Source: an uncultured Elusimicrobiales bacterium (GTDB lineage Bacteria > Elusimicrobiota > Elusimicrobia > Elusimicrobiales > Elusimicrobiaceae). Taken from it: a stretch of DNA of 64,000 bases. The notes beneath the pieces were generated by a model. The model was not told where the DNA came from. It saw nothing but the letters and a program-made list of their open reading frames with translations, and ran no database searches. This document shows positions 7,071 to 15,058 of the stretch, one piece after another (the stretch's first letter is position 1; the number at the start of each line of letters is the position of its first letter). Position numbers and translations under genes: made by a program. Where the stretch lies: NCBI GenBank assembly GCA_910576915.1, contig CAJTJT010000005.1, positions 1 through 64,000 of the forward strand, given 5' to 3'.

Positions 7071-8202
7071 ACAATTTTACATGGTAAATAAATTTTTAAA
7101 ATATAGAAACGAACAGATAAAATACATATGGTCCGCCATCGGCTTTGTAATCCTTTTATCGCTGCTTAGCAACGCCGTAGTCACTGTTTTTGTACAGCAG
7201 GCATGGGCCATTATGTGGGGCTCGCTTGTTGCGGTGCTTTTGGTGTCAGCAGGCGGATTTTCAAAACTGCTCCCGCTGCTGGACCAAGAAAAAGAATATA
7301 CAGGCCAAATTTTTTATAATCCGCAATCCCAAAAAATACTAACACTTCGCGATTATTGGTTTAATGACCGAATAAAAGAATACACGGAAAGCATCCTTGC
7401 TGAAGACAAAACGCTGGCCAGAACATGGAAAAAAAGCTCTTTAAACGCCCCCTATACGACAAACTGTTTTAAAATTTTAGAACAAGCTGCTGATTTTTAT
7501 CTTCTTACGAGCTTGGCAAACGTCCTTCAAGATTTTTTTGACGATGAATCAAATAACCATACCAGAAAAATCAAACAATACAAGCGGCAGGATTTTCTCC
7601 CTGCTTTAGGAAACAATGTGTTCTTTAATCTGTTTACCAAATCAATGGGAAGGAGAAAAGCATTTAAAACAGGCGTAGAATCCGACCTGAGCAAAGGAAG
7701 AAAAATCTATTCCGCGTGGGCATCTAACGGAGCCTATTATGAGTATTTCTATCTGCCGGTACCGGAAAATACTATCGTAAACCTAAAGAACAACGATTCA
7801 AACATCTTAATAACCATCAAAACCCCACAGTTAGAGTTAAAAATCCGGCGGCAATTCTTTATCAGCAAAAGTTATGCTCCGCTGGATATGTTTTGGTATT
7901 CCAACAGCATTGAAGACGACCGATACCCGGATATCGAAGCCGCAGATTTCAACATAAAAATACAAGTTAAATTTAATAAATGGAGAAGTCTGTTTTCACG
8001 AAAAATTGATGATTATAAATGGGTAGACCAACTTAATATGGATTTGGAAAAGCATTTAGACTTTGACGCATTTGAAGCCAAAATAAAACACAAACGCTAT
8101 GAATATCTTTTTAAACGGATTTCAACTTTAGAAAAGAATCTAAAAAAAGAGTTACACGAAATAAAAATAAGCAATAAAAAAGACAGACACGTTCACTATT
8201 AA
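7054..8202 (+). CDS. Membrane-anchored protein of unknown function
   Basis: 382 residues, not recognised. Two membrane helices lie near the N-terminus (about residues 24-42 and 47-68: FVILLSLLSNAVVTVFV and IMWGSLVAVLLVSA), followed by a large, charged soluble domain with many aromatic residues and a Lys/Glu-rich C-terminal helix. The start at 7054 is supported by GAGGAG 7 nt upstream; the ATG lies inside the end of the XRE gene. The regulator plus membrane-effector arrangement resembles accessory or defence-type modules, but no catalytic motif is visible. A strong terminator follows. Confidence 0.6.
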   Translation: MNQRNEQFYMVNKFLKYRNEQIKYIWSAIGFVILLSLLSNAVVTVFVQQAWAIMWGSLVAVLLVSAGGFSKLLPLLDQEKEYTGQIFYNPQSQKILTLRDYWFNDRIKEYTESILAEDKTLARTWKKSSLNAPYTTNCFKILEQAADFYLLTSLANVLQDFFDDESNNHTRKIKQYKRQDFLPALGNNVFFNLFTKSMGRRKAFKTGVESDLSKGRKIYSAWASNGAYYEYFYLPVPENTIVNLKNNDSNILITIKTPQLELKIRRQFFISKSYAPLDMFWYSNSIEDDRYPDIEAADFNIKIQVKFNKWRSLFSRKIDDYKWVDQLNMDLEKHLDFDAFEAKIKHKRYEYLFKRISTLEKNLKKELHEIKISNKKDRHVHY

Positions 8203-8240
8203 TCACCAAAAAACCGTTATGATGGAAAATTTTATTAAGC

Positions 8241-8270
8241 AAAACCCCCGGCTTTTAGCCGGGGGTTTTT
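8241..8270 (+). terminator. Terminator of XRE/membrane-protein operon
   Basis: AAAACCCCCGGC/GCCGGGGGTTTT stem of 12 bp with a 5-nt loop (8241-8269), T-rich on exit; it can act on both strands. The word AGTCCCTACA is repeated just after it (8273 and 8286). Confidence 0.85.
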
Positions 8271-8359
8271 AAAAGTCCCTACAATAGTCCCTACACTATC
8301 GTCGGTAAATGGTGCACCTCAGACGTGTTGTAAAATACGGCATACAAGTTCGGCTTTTT

Positions 8360-8406
8360 CATTAACTAAAAAAACCTAGCTTTTGGCTAGGTTTTTTTAG
8401 TTAATG
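8360..8406. terminator. 21-bp perfect inverted repeat at tRNA-Arg 3' end
   Basis: A perfect 21-bp stem (8360-8380 with 8386-8406) and a 5-nt loop, containing A7 and T7 runs. It is most simply the terminator of the minus-strand tRNA gene, but the outer arm reaches into the encoded CCA end, which is unusual. Confidence 0.7.
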
Positions 8407-8479
8407 GTGCGCCCAACAGGAATCGAACTTGTATCTTCAGCTCCGCAGGCTGACACTCTATCCATTGAGCTATGGGCGC
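8405..8479 (-). tRNA. tRNA-Arg (anticodon GCG)
   Basis: The minus strand folds as a tRNA: acceptor GCGCCCA/TGGGCGC, discriminator A and encoded CCA, D-stem GCTC/GAGT, anticodon stem TCAGC/GCTGA with loop CTGCGGA (anticodon GCG, reading CGC), and a TTCGATT T-loop. The T-stem ACAAG/CCTGT has one A-C mismatch and the D-stem a G-U pair, so the molecule is slightly worn but likely functional. Confidence 0.85.
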
Positions 8480-8631
8480 AATAAATTGTTTTTAGCGGAT
8501 TATCGACTACCTAATTATTTTAACATTTTTATTTTTTCTTTTCAAATATTTTTTTCAAACGTTAAAATAATTCTTTTTACTTCGGTATTTATTATATCAT
8601 TTTCCGGCCCGATAAGTCTGCCCGAAACTGC

Positions 8632-8637
8632 TATAAT
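8632..8637 (+). promoter_or_regulatory. -10 box, leaderless promoter of small Cys-rich gene
   Basis: TATAAT, then TAATTT and the ATG at 8644. It fixes the start of a gene too short for usual gene finding. Confidence 0.65.
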
Positions 8638-8643
8638 TAATTT

Positions 8644-8790
8644 ATGACAAACAACAACACCGGCACGTATGTGTACGATAAAAAATTAAAAAAAGTGGTA
8701 AAAGTGTCCGACAGAATCCCCTCCGTGGGTAAATCCGCCGCGCATGTCTGCAACGGATGCTGCGGGCACTGCGGCTGCCATGAAGACTGA
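8644..8790 (+). CDS. Small Cys-rich protein (48 aa)
   Basis: A 48-residue frame starting MTNNNTGTYVYDKKLKKVVK and ending VCNGCCGHCGCHED, with five Cys and two His in the last 14 residues. The YVYDKKL-KVVKVSDRIPSVGK part looks like the N-terminal strand pair of small zinc-ribbon regulatory proteins; the tail could bind metal. A leaderless promoter sits 6 nt upstream, and the next gene starts inside its last codons (ATG at 8780, stop at 8790), suggesting translational coupling. Function is unknown. Confidence 0.65.
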   Translation: MTNNNTGTYVYDKKLKKVVKVSDRIPSVGKSAAHVCNGCCGHCGCHED

Positions 8791-9490
8791 TTCCGTCCCG
8801 CTTTCCTCTCCTCAAAAGAACAACTTGTTCACGCAGGGCATGTTGGGCTTTGCGGTCGTCCTGCAAAAAGTATTTCTGCCGCATCTGTTGGCGGGAATGG
8901 GCTTATTTTTACTGGCGGCCTATGTTTCCTACTCTTTGTTATTAAAACCCCTTCACCTGCCCGGTCCGCTGGATTTTGCTTTGGCGGGGCTTCTGTTTGC
9001 AGTTTACAGTATGGCGGCGTTTGCCTACTCCATGCTGGCGGCGTGCGCATTTGCAGTGCGGACGGCCTGCGCGGCGTGGGAGGATTTTATTGACGCATCC
9101 ATTGACCTCGTCAAAGAAAACATCGCCTCGCATATTCAAGACATGAACGAAGGCCTCGCCAAAGACCAGGCCAAAGTACTCGTATCCGGCAGCGTGCGGG
9201 AAGTATTCCGCCAAATGGGAAAAAACGAATTAAAACGTTTTCCGCGCTGGCTGGCGGCCGCGTTTTTGGGGGCGGTGACGCTCGCGCTGAGGTCGGTATT
9301 AATTGCAAAAATCGTCAAACTGTCGGGCACGACGGTAAAACTCGGCAAGCTGTTTGCGGGCAAAGCCACCCTGGCCGGAGCCGTATTTTTGAACCTGCGT
9401 CTGTTTTCTACATTGCTTTTGCTATTGATATATGCGGCGGGCGCGGTGGGGCTTGCGGCAAATTTTCTTTTTGTATTTTGGATGAAATAA
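8780..9490 (+). CDS. Hypothetical membrane protein
   Basis: 236 residues, not recognised. Membrane helices are visible at about residues 20-45, 55-80, 155-175 and 208-233, with a soluble segment of about 70 residues between the second and third pairs (AWEDFIDASIDLVKENIASH and onward), probably helical. I chose the ATG at 8780, which overlaps the stop of the small Cys-rich gene; an ATG at 8744 would extend it by 12 residues that overlap that gene more deeply. The two are probably one transcript, so the metal-binding-like peptide and the membrane protein may work together. Confidence 0.6.
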   Translation: MKTDSVPLSSPQKNNLFTQGMLGFAVVLQKVFLPHLLAGMGLFLLAAYVSYSLLLKPLHLPGPLDFALAGLLFAVYSMAAFAYSMLAACAFAVRTACAAWEDFIDASIDLVKENIASHIQDMNEGLAKDQAKVLVSGSVREVFRQMGKNELKRFPRWLAAAFLGAVTLALRSVLIAKIVKLSGTTVKLGKLFAGKATLAGAVFLNLRLFSTLLLLLIYAAGAVGLAANFLFVFWMK

Positions 9491-9493
9491 TAG

Positions 9494-9499
9494 TTTAAT
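9494..9499 (+). promoter_or_regulatory. -10 box, leaderless promoter of TPR gene
   Basis: TTTAAT, then AAGTAT and the ATG at 9506. No Shine-Dalgarno sequence. Confidence 0.55.
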
Positions 9500-9505
9500 A
9501 AGTAT

Positions 9506-10669
9506 ATGCGAACATTGGCCATTTTCTTATTTTGCTTTCTGTGTATGCCGTACGCTTACGCGCAAACGGCCGCCCAGCTGTTTGCCCAGGCTAAAACGGA
9601 GCCCGACCCGGCCACCCAAATCAAACTGCTTACCCGCGTGGTGAACAAAGCCCCAAAAATGGCGGACGCGTTCCACTACCGGGGCGACGCTTACCGCAGT
9701 TTGGGCCGCAACAAACAAGCGGTGGACGATTACACCCGCACCATCGAACTCCGCCCGAAAGACCCGTTCCGCTATTACGCGCGCGCCCTTGTTTATATGG
9801 ATATGGGGCGCAATGCGCAGGCCGTGTCGGACTTAACGCGCGCCATTTCGCTCAAACCCGCCTACCGCAATTTTTATTTGGCGCGCGCTCGCGCCAACGC
9901 CGCTTTAAATAAGTACGACGCCGCCATCGCCGACTATAAAAAATACCTCGGCAAACGCCGCACCACCGCCGCGCTGGCGCTTGAAATCGCCCCGATTTAC
10001 GTAAAATCCTACCGCTACGCGGACGCCCAGCGCCTGCTGGATACAGCCGTTAAACACGGGGAGGACGGCGCGGACGTACATTATTGGCAAGGCCGCGTAT
10101 TTTCCGGCCAGGGCCGCGCGGACGAAGCCGTTTCCGCCTACAGCAAAGCTATCCACCGCGACGGAACCTACGCCCAGGCCTACCGCTACCGCGCCGGCGC
10201 GTTTAAAGACATGGCGGACTACCCCGCCGCGCTGGAAGATTTTACTAAACTGATTGAACTCCAGCCCGAAGCCGCCTACTACAACCGCCGGGGGCTGACG
10301 TACGAAGAAATGGGCCAGTTTAAAAAAGCCGCCGAAGATTACGCCAAAGCCATCGAACTCAACCCCAAATGGGCCATTCCCTACAATAACCGCGGGTTTG
10401 CCAAAATGCACCTGAAAGACTGGGCCGGAGCCAAGGCGGATTTGGAAACCGCCATCAAGCTGGACTCCGCCGCCCCCACCCCCTACATCAACCTGGCCGG
10501 CGTGTACTGGTTAAGCAAAAAAGACCGCAAAAACGCCTACCAAAACGTAGACAAAGCCCTGCGGCTAAACTTCCGCAACATTGAATCGCTGTTTGACGAA
10601 GACCAAAAAGGCTGGATGTTTAAAGGCCTCAACCAAACGGCGGAATTCCGGGCACTCCTCTACAAATAA
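9506..10669 (+). CDS. Exported tetratricopeptide repeat protein
   Basis: 387 residues: a signal peptide ending in YAYAQ (residues 1-19), then about nine consecutive TPR units (for example AFHYRGDAYRSLGRNKQAVD, then YARALVYMDMGRNAQAVSD, and later YNNRGFAKMHLKDWAGAKAD). TPR arrays are protein-protein scaffolds; in Gram-negative periplasm they often serve envelope assembly or pilus machinery, but no partner can be named here. It is a single gene with its own leaderless promoter and a terminator 8 nt after the stop. Confidence 0.85.
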   Translation: MRTLAIFLFCFLCMPYAYAQTAAQLFAQAKTEPDPATQIKLLTRVVNKAPKMADAFHYRGDAYRSLGRNKQAVDDYTRTIELRPKDPFRYYARALVYMDMGRNAQAVSDLTRAISLKPAYRNFYLARARANAALNKYDAAIADYKKYLGKRRTTAALALEIAPIYVKSYRYADAQRLLDTAVKHGEDGADVHYWQGRVFSGQGRADEAVSAYSKAIHRDGTYAQAYRYRAGAFKDMADYPAALEDFTKLIELQPEAAYYNRRGLTYEEMGQFKKAAEDYAKAIELNPKWAIPYNNRGFAKMHLKDWAGAKADLETAIKLDSAAPTPYINLAGVYWLSKKDRKNAYQNVDKALRLNFRNIESLFDEDQKGWMFKGLNQTAEFRALLYK

Positions 10670-10677
10670 AATCTACA

Positions 10678-10704
10678 CCCCGCGCTGTAACGGCGCGGGG
10701 TTTT
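10678..10704 (+). terminator. Terminator after TPR gene
   Basis: CCCCGCGC/GCGCGGGG stem with a 7-nt loop, then TTTT. Confidence 0.8.
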
Positions 10705-10783
10705 CTAACTAATAAAACAGCTCCGCAAAAGTCTATTATCCCCCTATACTTATAACAGCAACACCAAACAGGGGGATTATAAT

Positions 10784-11110
10784 ATGGGGAAAAAATTAAC
10801 GGTAAACGACGCCTCTTTCGACAGAGCGCTCGCCAAATACGAAAAAGCAGCCATGATTGAATTTTTTGCGCCGTGGTGCCCGCACTGCGTGCGGATGGAG
10901 CCGGTTATGGATAAACTGGCCGGAGAATTTGAAGGCAAAGCGGGCATTTTGGCCGTAAATGTGGACGATTCGCCGCTGGCCAGCCAACGTTACGGCGTCA
11001 GCGGGATTCCGGCGTTTGTATTTATCAAAAACGGCAAAGTGCAGGACAGCGTTTCCGGCGAAATGCCCGAAGAAGAATTAAAAAAACGCATCTCGGCCCT
11101 GCTGGCTTAA
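10784..11110 (+). CDS. trxA: Thioredoxin
   Basis: 108 residues, normal thioredoxin length. The active site is WCPHC (Cys32 and Cys35) after the strand MIEFFAP, and the cis-Pro loop is GIPAF followed by the VFIKNGKVQDSVSG strand. The CPHC form is more typical of DsbA than of classic CGPC thioredoxins, so it may be more oxidising than usual. There is no signal peptide, so it acts in the cytoplasm. AGGGGG lies 9 nt before the ATG. An inverted repeat (ATCCCCCT near 10738, AGGGGGAT near 10773) includes this ribosome binding site and could occlude it. Confidence 0.88.
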   Translation: MGKKLTVNDASFDRALAKYEKAAMIEFFAPWCPHCVRMEPVMDKLAGEFEGKAGILAVNVDDSPLASQRYGVSGIPAFVFIKNGKVQDSVSGEMPEEELKKRISALLA

Positions 11111-11154
11111 CCAATTATTTTTAACTCCGTTATGGGCGGAGTCATGCAATAAAA

Positions 11155-11227
11155 CCCCGGGTGTACGCCCGGGGTTTTTTACGATAAAAAGCACGCCCCG
11201 GACGCTTTTTGCACCCGGGGCGTTTTT
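11155..11227. terminator. Two terminator hairpins between trxA and cinA
   Basis: CCCCGGG/CCCGGGG (11155-11174) followed by six T, and CGCCCCGG/CCGGGGCG (11194-11222) followed by TTTTT. They separate convergent genes. Confidence 0.85.
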
Positions 11228-11239
11228 GGCTTAAAACGT

Positions 11240-12469
11240 CTATTTTTCCATTTCTTCCAACAGCAAAGCTATGGCTTTGACCGAAGCGCGCCCGATATTG
11301 CGTTCGCGCGTGCGCGAAAACGTAAATTTTTCCGCATGCGAGCCGTTCGGCCCCGCCACACCAATCCACACCGTACCGACGGGTTTTTCCGGCGTACCGC
11401 CGTCCGGCCCCGCTACCCCGGTAGTGGATACGGCATAATCCGCCCCCGTCACGCGGCGCACGCCCTCGGCCATTTGCAGGGCCACAGACTCACTGACGGC
11501 GCCAAACGCTTCCAAATCTTCCGCGCGCACGCCCAGCACGTTTTGTTTTACATGATTGGCATACGCCACCACGCCGCCCAAAAAGTACGCAGACGCGCCG
11601 GGTACCGCCGTTATCATCCGCGCGATATTTCCCCCCGTACAGCTTTCCGCGCACGCCACGGTTTTGCCGCTTTGGCGCAAGCGGCGGGCGAAGGATTCTT
11701 CTTCGTTTTCCCCGGTTTGTTCCGTAAACCGCAGGCCGGAAAGTTCGTTTAACAACTGTTCAAACAGTCCGTCCAGCGATTCTTCCGCCGGGCCTTTGGC
11801 CGTCAGACGCAGGCGGATAAACCCGGCCGAAGGCAAATACGCAAGCCCCACGCCTTTGGGCAAAATTTCTTCAAACGCGGCCAGTTTCATCGCCAGTTCG
11901 GCTTCCGGGATGTCGAACACCGTCACCATTTTGTAACGCAGCAGACGCTCCCCGAATTTGGCCCGGATGCGCGGCATCACTTCCGCCGGGAACAAGTACT
12001 CCGTTTCAAACGGCACGCCCGGCAGAGAAACCAGCACTTTACCGTCTTTTTCAAACCACATGCCGCTGGCGGTGCCTTTCATGTTGCGAAGCGGCGTACA
12101 GCTTTTGGGCAGCCACGCCTGGGTTTGGTTATAGGCGTTCATACGGGACGGATTGGCAGCGAAAATTTCCTCCAGCCACTGCTGCGCCTGCTTGTTATGG
12201 GCCAGTTCGGTGCCGAAGTAATCCGCCAGCGCGCTTTTGGTAATATCGTCTTTCGTCGGGCCCAGGCCTCCCGTCACAAACACGGCGTCGGCCGAGCGCA
12301 TAGCGTCGGCCACCGCGTGCAGGATTTCGTCGCGCCCGTCGGACACGGAACGCATTTCCACTGTTTCCGCCCCCGCCGCGGCCAGTTCCCGCGCGATAAA
12401 ACGGGAATTGGTATCTAAAATTTGACCGAGTAAAATTTCATCCCCGATGGTAATAATACAGGCTTTCAT
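11240..12469 (-). CDS. cinA: CinA: competence/damage-inducible protein, NMN amidase
   Basis: 409 residues, the full two-domain form. The N-terminal domain (about 1-170) is the MoeA/MogA-like CinA fold with GDEILLGQILDTNSRF and FVTGGLGPTKDD. The C-terminal domain (about 255-409) is the PncC nicotinamide-nucleotide amidase with ACAESCTGGNIA, GGVVAYANHVK and STTGVAGPDGGTPEKPVG. It recycles NMN released by NAD-dependent DNA ligase back to nicotinate mononucleotide and hydrolyses related nucleotides. AGGGGG is 4 nt before the ATG. It is a single gene, divergent from nhaC. Confidence 0.93.
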   Translation of the reverse strand: MKACIITIGDEILLGQILDTNSRFIARELAAAGAETVEMRSVSDGRDEILHAVADAMRSADAVFVTGGLGPTKDDITKSALADYFGTELAHNKQAQQWLEEIFAANPSRMNAYNQTQAWLPKSCTPLRNMKGTASGMWFEKDGKVLVSLPGVPFETEYLFPAEVMPRIRAKFGERLLRYKMVTVFDIPEAELAMKLAAFEEILPKGVGLAYLPSAGFIRLRLTAKGPAEESLDGLFEQLLNELSGLRFTEQTGENEEESFARRLRQSGKTVACAESCTGGNIARMITAVPGASAYFLGGVVAYANHVKQNVLGVRAEDLEAFGAVSESVALQMAEGVRRVTGADYAVSTTGVAGPDGGTPEKPVGTVWIGVAGPNGSHAEKFTFSRTRERNIGRASVKAIALLLEEMEK

Positions 12470-12616
12470 AAGTCCCCCTTTTTTCCGGCAGGCCGGATAG
12501 TTTATTTTATCACTTTTGGCGGCGGGCCGAATGGGAGAAAACCTTTATTTTTTATATAATATTATTATCTTATGTTCCCTCCGGCGCACAGCCCGGCGGG
12601 CCGCCCGGAGTTTTTC

Positions 12617-13924
12617 ATGAAACCAGACACTGTTTCCCCCAATCCGTTTGCGCTCATTCCGCTTGCGGTATTTTTACTTTCCTATTTGGCCGTTTCGCTG
12701 GCGGCCGGCGATTTTTACAAAATGCCCATTACCGTGGCGTTTGTTATTTCCTCGGTGGTAGCCGTATGGATGAGCAAAGGCGGAAATCTGCACAACCGCA
12801 TTGAACTTTTTTGCAAAGGCGCGGCCAATACCAACATTATGCTGATGGTGGTTATTTTCGTGCTGGCGGGCGCGTTTGCGCAAACGGCCAAAGCCATGGG
12901 CGCGGTGGACGCGACGGTAAATTTAACGCTTTCCATTTTACCCGGGAACATTCTGGCGGCGGGCGTATTTTTGGCGGCGTGCGTGATATCGGTGTCCGTA
13001 GGGACGTCCGTAGGCACCATCGTCGCGCTGACCCCGGTGGCCGCCGGGCTGGCGGCGCAGACGGGATTATCCCTGCCGCTGATGAGCGCGGTGGTGGTCA
13101 GCGGCGCCATGTTTGGGGATAACCTTTCTTTTATTTCGGATACAACCATCGTCGCCACCCGCACGCAGGGCTGTAAAATGGCCGATAAATTTAAAACTAA
13201 TTTTCATATTGTAATCCCCTTTGCTCTGCTGACGCTTATTTTGTACATTTTCGCCGGAAGCGGCGCGAGCCACGCTTTTACGCACGGAAACGTACAATGG
13301 CTGAAAGTGGTGCCGTATTTTGCCGTGCTGGCGGCGGCCGTAATGGGCGTTAACGTCATGGCCGTTTTGCTGGGAGGAACGGTGCTGTGCGGCGTTATCG
13401 GCCTGGTGACGGGTTCGTTTGACCTGTGGGGCTGGACCACGGCCATGGGCAGCGGCATTAACGGAATGGGCGAACTGGTCATCGTCACCATTTTGGCGGG
13501 CGGCATGCTGGAAATGATCCGCTACAACGGCGGCCTCGCGTGGATTATCCATAAACTGACGGCCAAAATTTCTTCCCGCAAAGGGGCGGAAGTAAGCATC
13601 GCGGGCGTAGTGGGATTTGCCAACTTGTGCACGGCAAACAATACCATCGCACTGATTATGGCCGGACCGATTGCCAAAGAAATCGCTCAAAAATTTAACA
13701 TCGCCCCCAACCGTGCGGCCAGCCTGCTGGATATTTTCTCCTGCTTTGTGCAGGGCATTATTCCTTACGGCGCACAGCTGCTGATGGCCGCCAGCCTGGC
13801 GGGCGTATCGCCGATTCAAATTATGGAATACTTGTACTACCCGTATTTACTCGGCCTGGGCGCGCTCACGGCCATTTGGCTGGGTTACCCGCGCAAGCAC
13901 GCGCAGGGCGTACAACAGGCTTAG
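12617..13924 (+). CDS. nhaC: NhaC-family Na+/H+ antiporter
   Basis: 435 residues with about eleven membrane helices. It matches the NhaC/ion transporter family: SVGTSVGTIVALTPVAAGLA (about residues 130-150), SGAMFGDNLSFISDTTIVATRT (about 170-190, in two parts) and the late CTANNTIALIMAGPIAKEIA. It exchanges sodium for protons across the inner membrane. The ATG at 12617 has GGAG 7 nt upstream and gives a normal N-terminus. An ATG at 12572 sits 6 nt after TATTAT, so a leaderless product with 15 extra residues is also possible. The glycosidase gene starts 6 nt after its stop, so the two are one operon. Confidence 0.88.
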   Translation: MKPDTVSPNPFALIPLAVFLLSYLAVSLAAGDFYKMPITVAFVISSVVAVWMSKGGNLHNRIELFCKGAANTNIMLMVVIFVLAGAFAQTAKAMGAVDATVNLTLSILPGNILAAGVFLAACVISVSVGTSVGTIVALTPVAAGLAAQTGLSLPLMSAVVVSGAMFGDNLSFISDTTIVATRTQGCKMADKFKTNFHIVIPFALLTLILYIFAGSGASHAFTHGNVQWLKVVPYFAVLAAAVMGVNVMAVLLGGTVLCGVIGLVTGSFDLWGWTTAMGSGINGMGELVIVTILAGGMLEMIRYNGGLAWIIHKLTAKISSRKGAEVSIAGVVGFANLCTANNTIALIMAGPIAKEIAQKFNIAPNRAASLLDIFSCFVQGIIPYGAQLLMAASLAGVSPIQIMEYLYYPYLLGLGALTAIWLGYPRKHAQGVQQA

Positions 13925-13930
13925 CCGGAT

Positions 13931-14995
13931 ATGCGGTTTTTCTCCAAACGGGCCGTTACTTACAAAAACTTCATCCGCCTGCTGGTGGCGGCCGCGGTGC
14001 TGTTTGGCGCGTTTCGGGCCGTGTTTCCCCCCAAGCGGCCCATCAGCCCGGTCATCCTGCTGATTAACCGCTACCCGCTGCAGGAAGACGACAAACGCTT
14101 TTTAAAAAGAATCAATCCCTACGGTTTTTTGCTCAGTATTCCCATTCATCCGGGCATGAACACGCTGGAACTCAAAAAAGAATTGGAAGAAGTGCTGGAA
14201 CGAAAAGACTTCCTGTTTTTTATCGACCAGGAAGGCGGCGCGGTCAACCGCTTAAAACACTTCATATCCGGCTTTGACGCGCCCGCCCCGCAAACGTTCG
14301 GGGAACTGGCCAAAACGGATTTGAATAAAGCCGTCCGCCAAGTACACGAATACGGCCTGCGTACGGGCCGCGCGCTGAAAGAGTTGGGAATCGACGTTGT
14401 ATTCGCCCCGCTGGCGGAAGCCGCTTCGGGCGACGACATCCACCACCGCAGCCGTTATTTTTCCGCCGACCCCGCCGTCGCCAAAGCGCTGGCGGACGCC
14501 TTCGCCCAAGGACTAGATGAGGGCGGCGTAACCCCGTGTTACAAGCATTTTCCGGGCGCGCCGTCGAAGACGGACTCCCACAAAACCGCCCAGCGTATAG
14601 ACGACTCACCCGAAACGCTCCGCACCGAAAAAGCCCCCCTGTTTGCCAACGCCGCGCGCTGGAATTGCATCATGACGGCGCACGCCGTTTACCCCTCGCT
14701 GGACGCCAAAAACGCCTCCGCCTATTCTCCCGCTTTTTACCGTTTTTTACGCAAAGAAGTGCCCTTTCAGGGCCTTATTTTGCCGGACGCGCTGAATATG
14801 GAAGCCGCGGAAGGCGGCAGCGCCTCGGCCGGGGCGCGCATGAACAAAGCCCTGGCGGCCGGAGCGGACGCGGTCATGCCGTTTTTCAACTTTTCCGCCG
14901 ACCCGCAGGACATGGAAGCCGAAATCCGCCAGATAAGCCCCGTATACGTCAAACGCTTCCAAAAAAGGGCGGGCCTGTTAAAACGCAGGAACTGA
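13931..14995 (+). CDS. GH3 N-terminal-domain glycosidase, NagZ-like
   Basis: 354 residues. An N-terminal membrane anchor (about 15-32) is followed by a single GH3 barrel like NagZ beta-N-acetylhexosaminidase, which cleaves GlcNAc from muropeptides. Seen are FLLSIPIHPG, FFIDQEGGAVNRL (about 97-109), CYKHFPG then TDSHKT (catalytic His loop), and LILPDALNMEAA with the nucleophile Asp. The loop between KHFPG and DSH is shorter than the usual HG-containing form. The anchor suggests action on peptidoglycan from the periplasmic side, unlike cytoplasmic NagZ. A bidirectional terminator follows. Confidence 0.82.
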   Translation: MRFFSKRAVTYKNFIRLLVAAAVLFGAFRAVFPPKRPISPVILLINRYPLQEDDKRFLKRINPYGFLLSIPIHPGMNTLELKKELEEVLERKDFLFFIDQEGGAVNRLKHFISGFDAPAPQTFGELAKTDLNKAVRQVHEYGLRTGRALKELGIDVVFAPLAEAASGDDIHHRSRYFSADPAVAKALADAFAQGLDEGGVTPCYKHFPGAPSKTDSHKTAQRIDDSPETLRTEKAPLFANAARWNCIMTAHAVYPSLDAKNASAYSPAFYRFLRKEVPFQGLILPDALNMEAAEGGSASAGARMNKALAAGADAVMPFFNFSADPQDMEAEIRQISPVYVKRFQKRAGLLKRRN

Positions 14996-15009
14996 TTTGC
15001 CCCTTACAC

Positions 15010-15040
15010 AAAAAGCCTCCCGAAAAACGGGAGGCTTTTT
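15010..15040. terminator. Bidirectional terminator
   Basis: AAAAAGCCTCCCG/CGGGAGGCTTTTT, a 13-bp perfect stem with a 5-nt loop, between convergent genes. Confidence 0.9.
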
Positions 15041-15058
15041 ATCGGGTAACGGCCTAAA

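Noticed and set aside
9905..10411. Gly/Val/Phe-rich minus-strand frame inside the TPR gene
   Set aside because: Composition is that of an antisense shadow of GC-rich codons; the sense strand codes for clear TPRs.
13067..13819. 250-residue minus-strand frame inside nhaC
   Set aside because: Antisense shadow; the sense strand is a conserved transporter.
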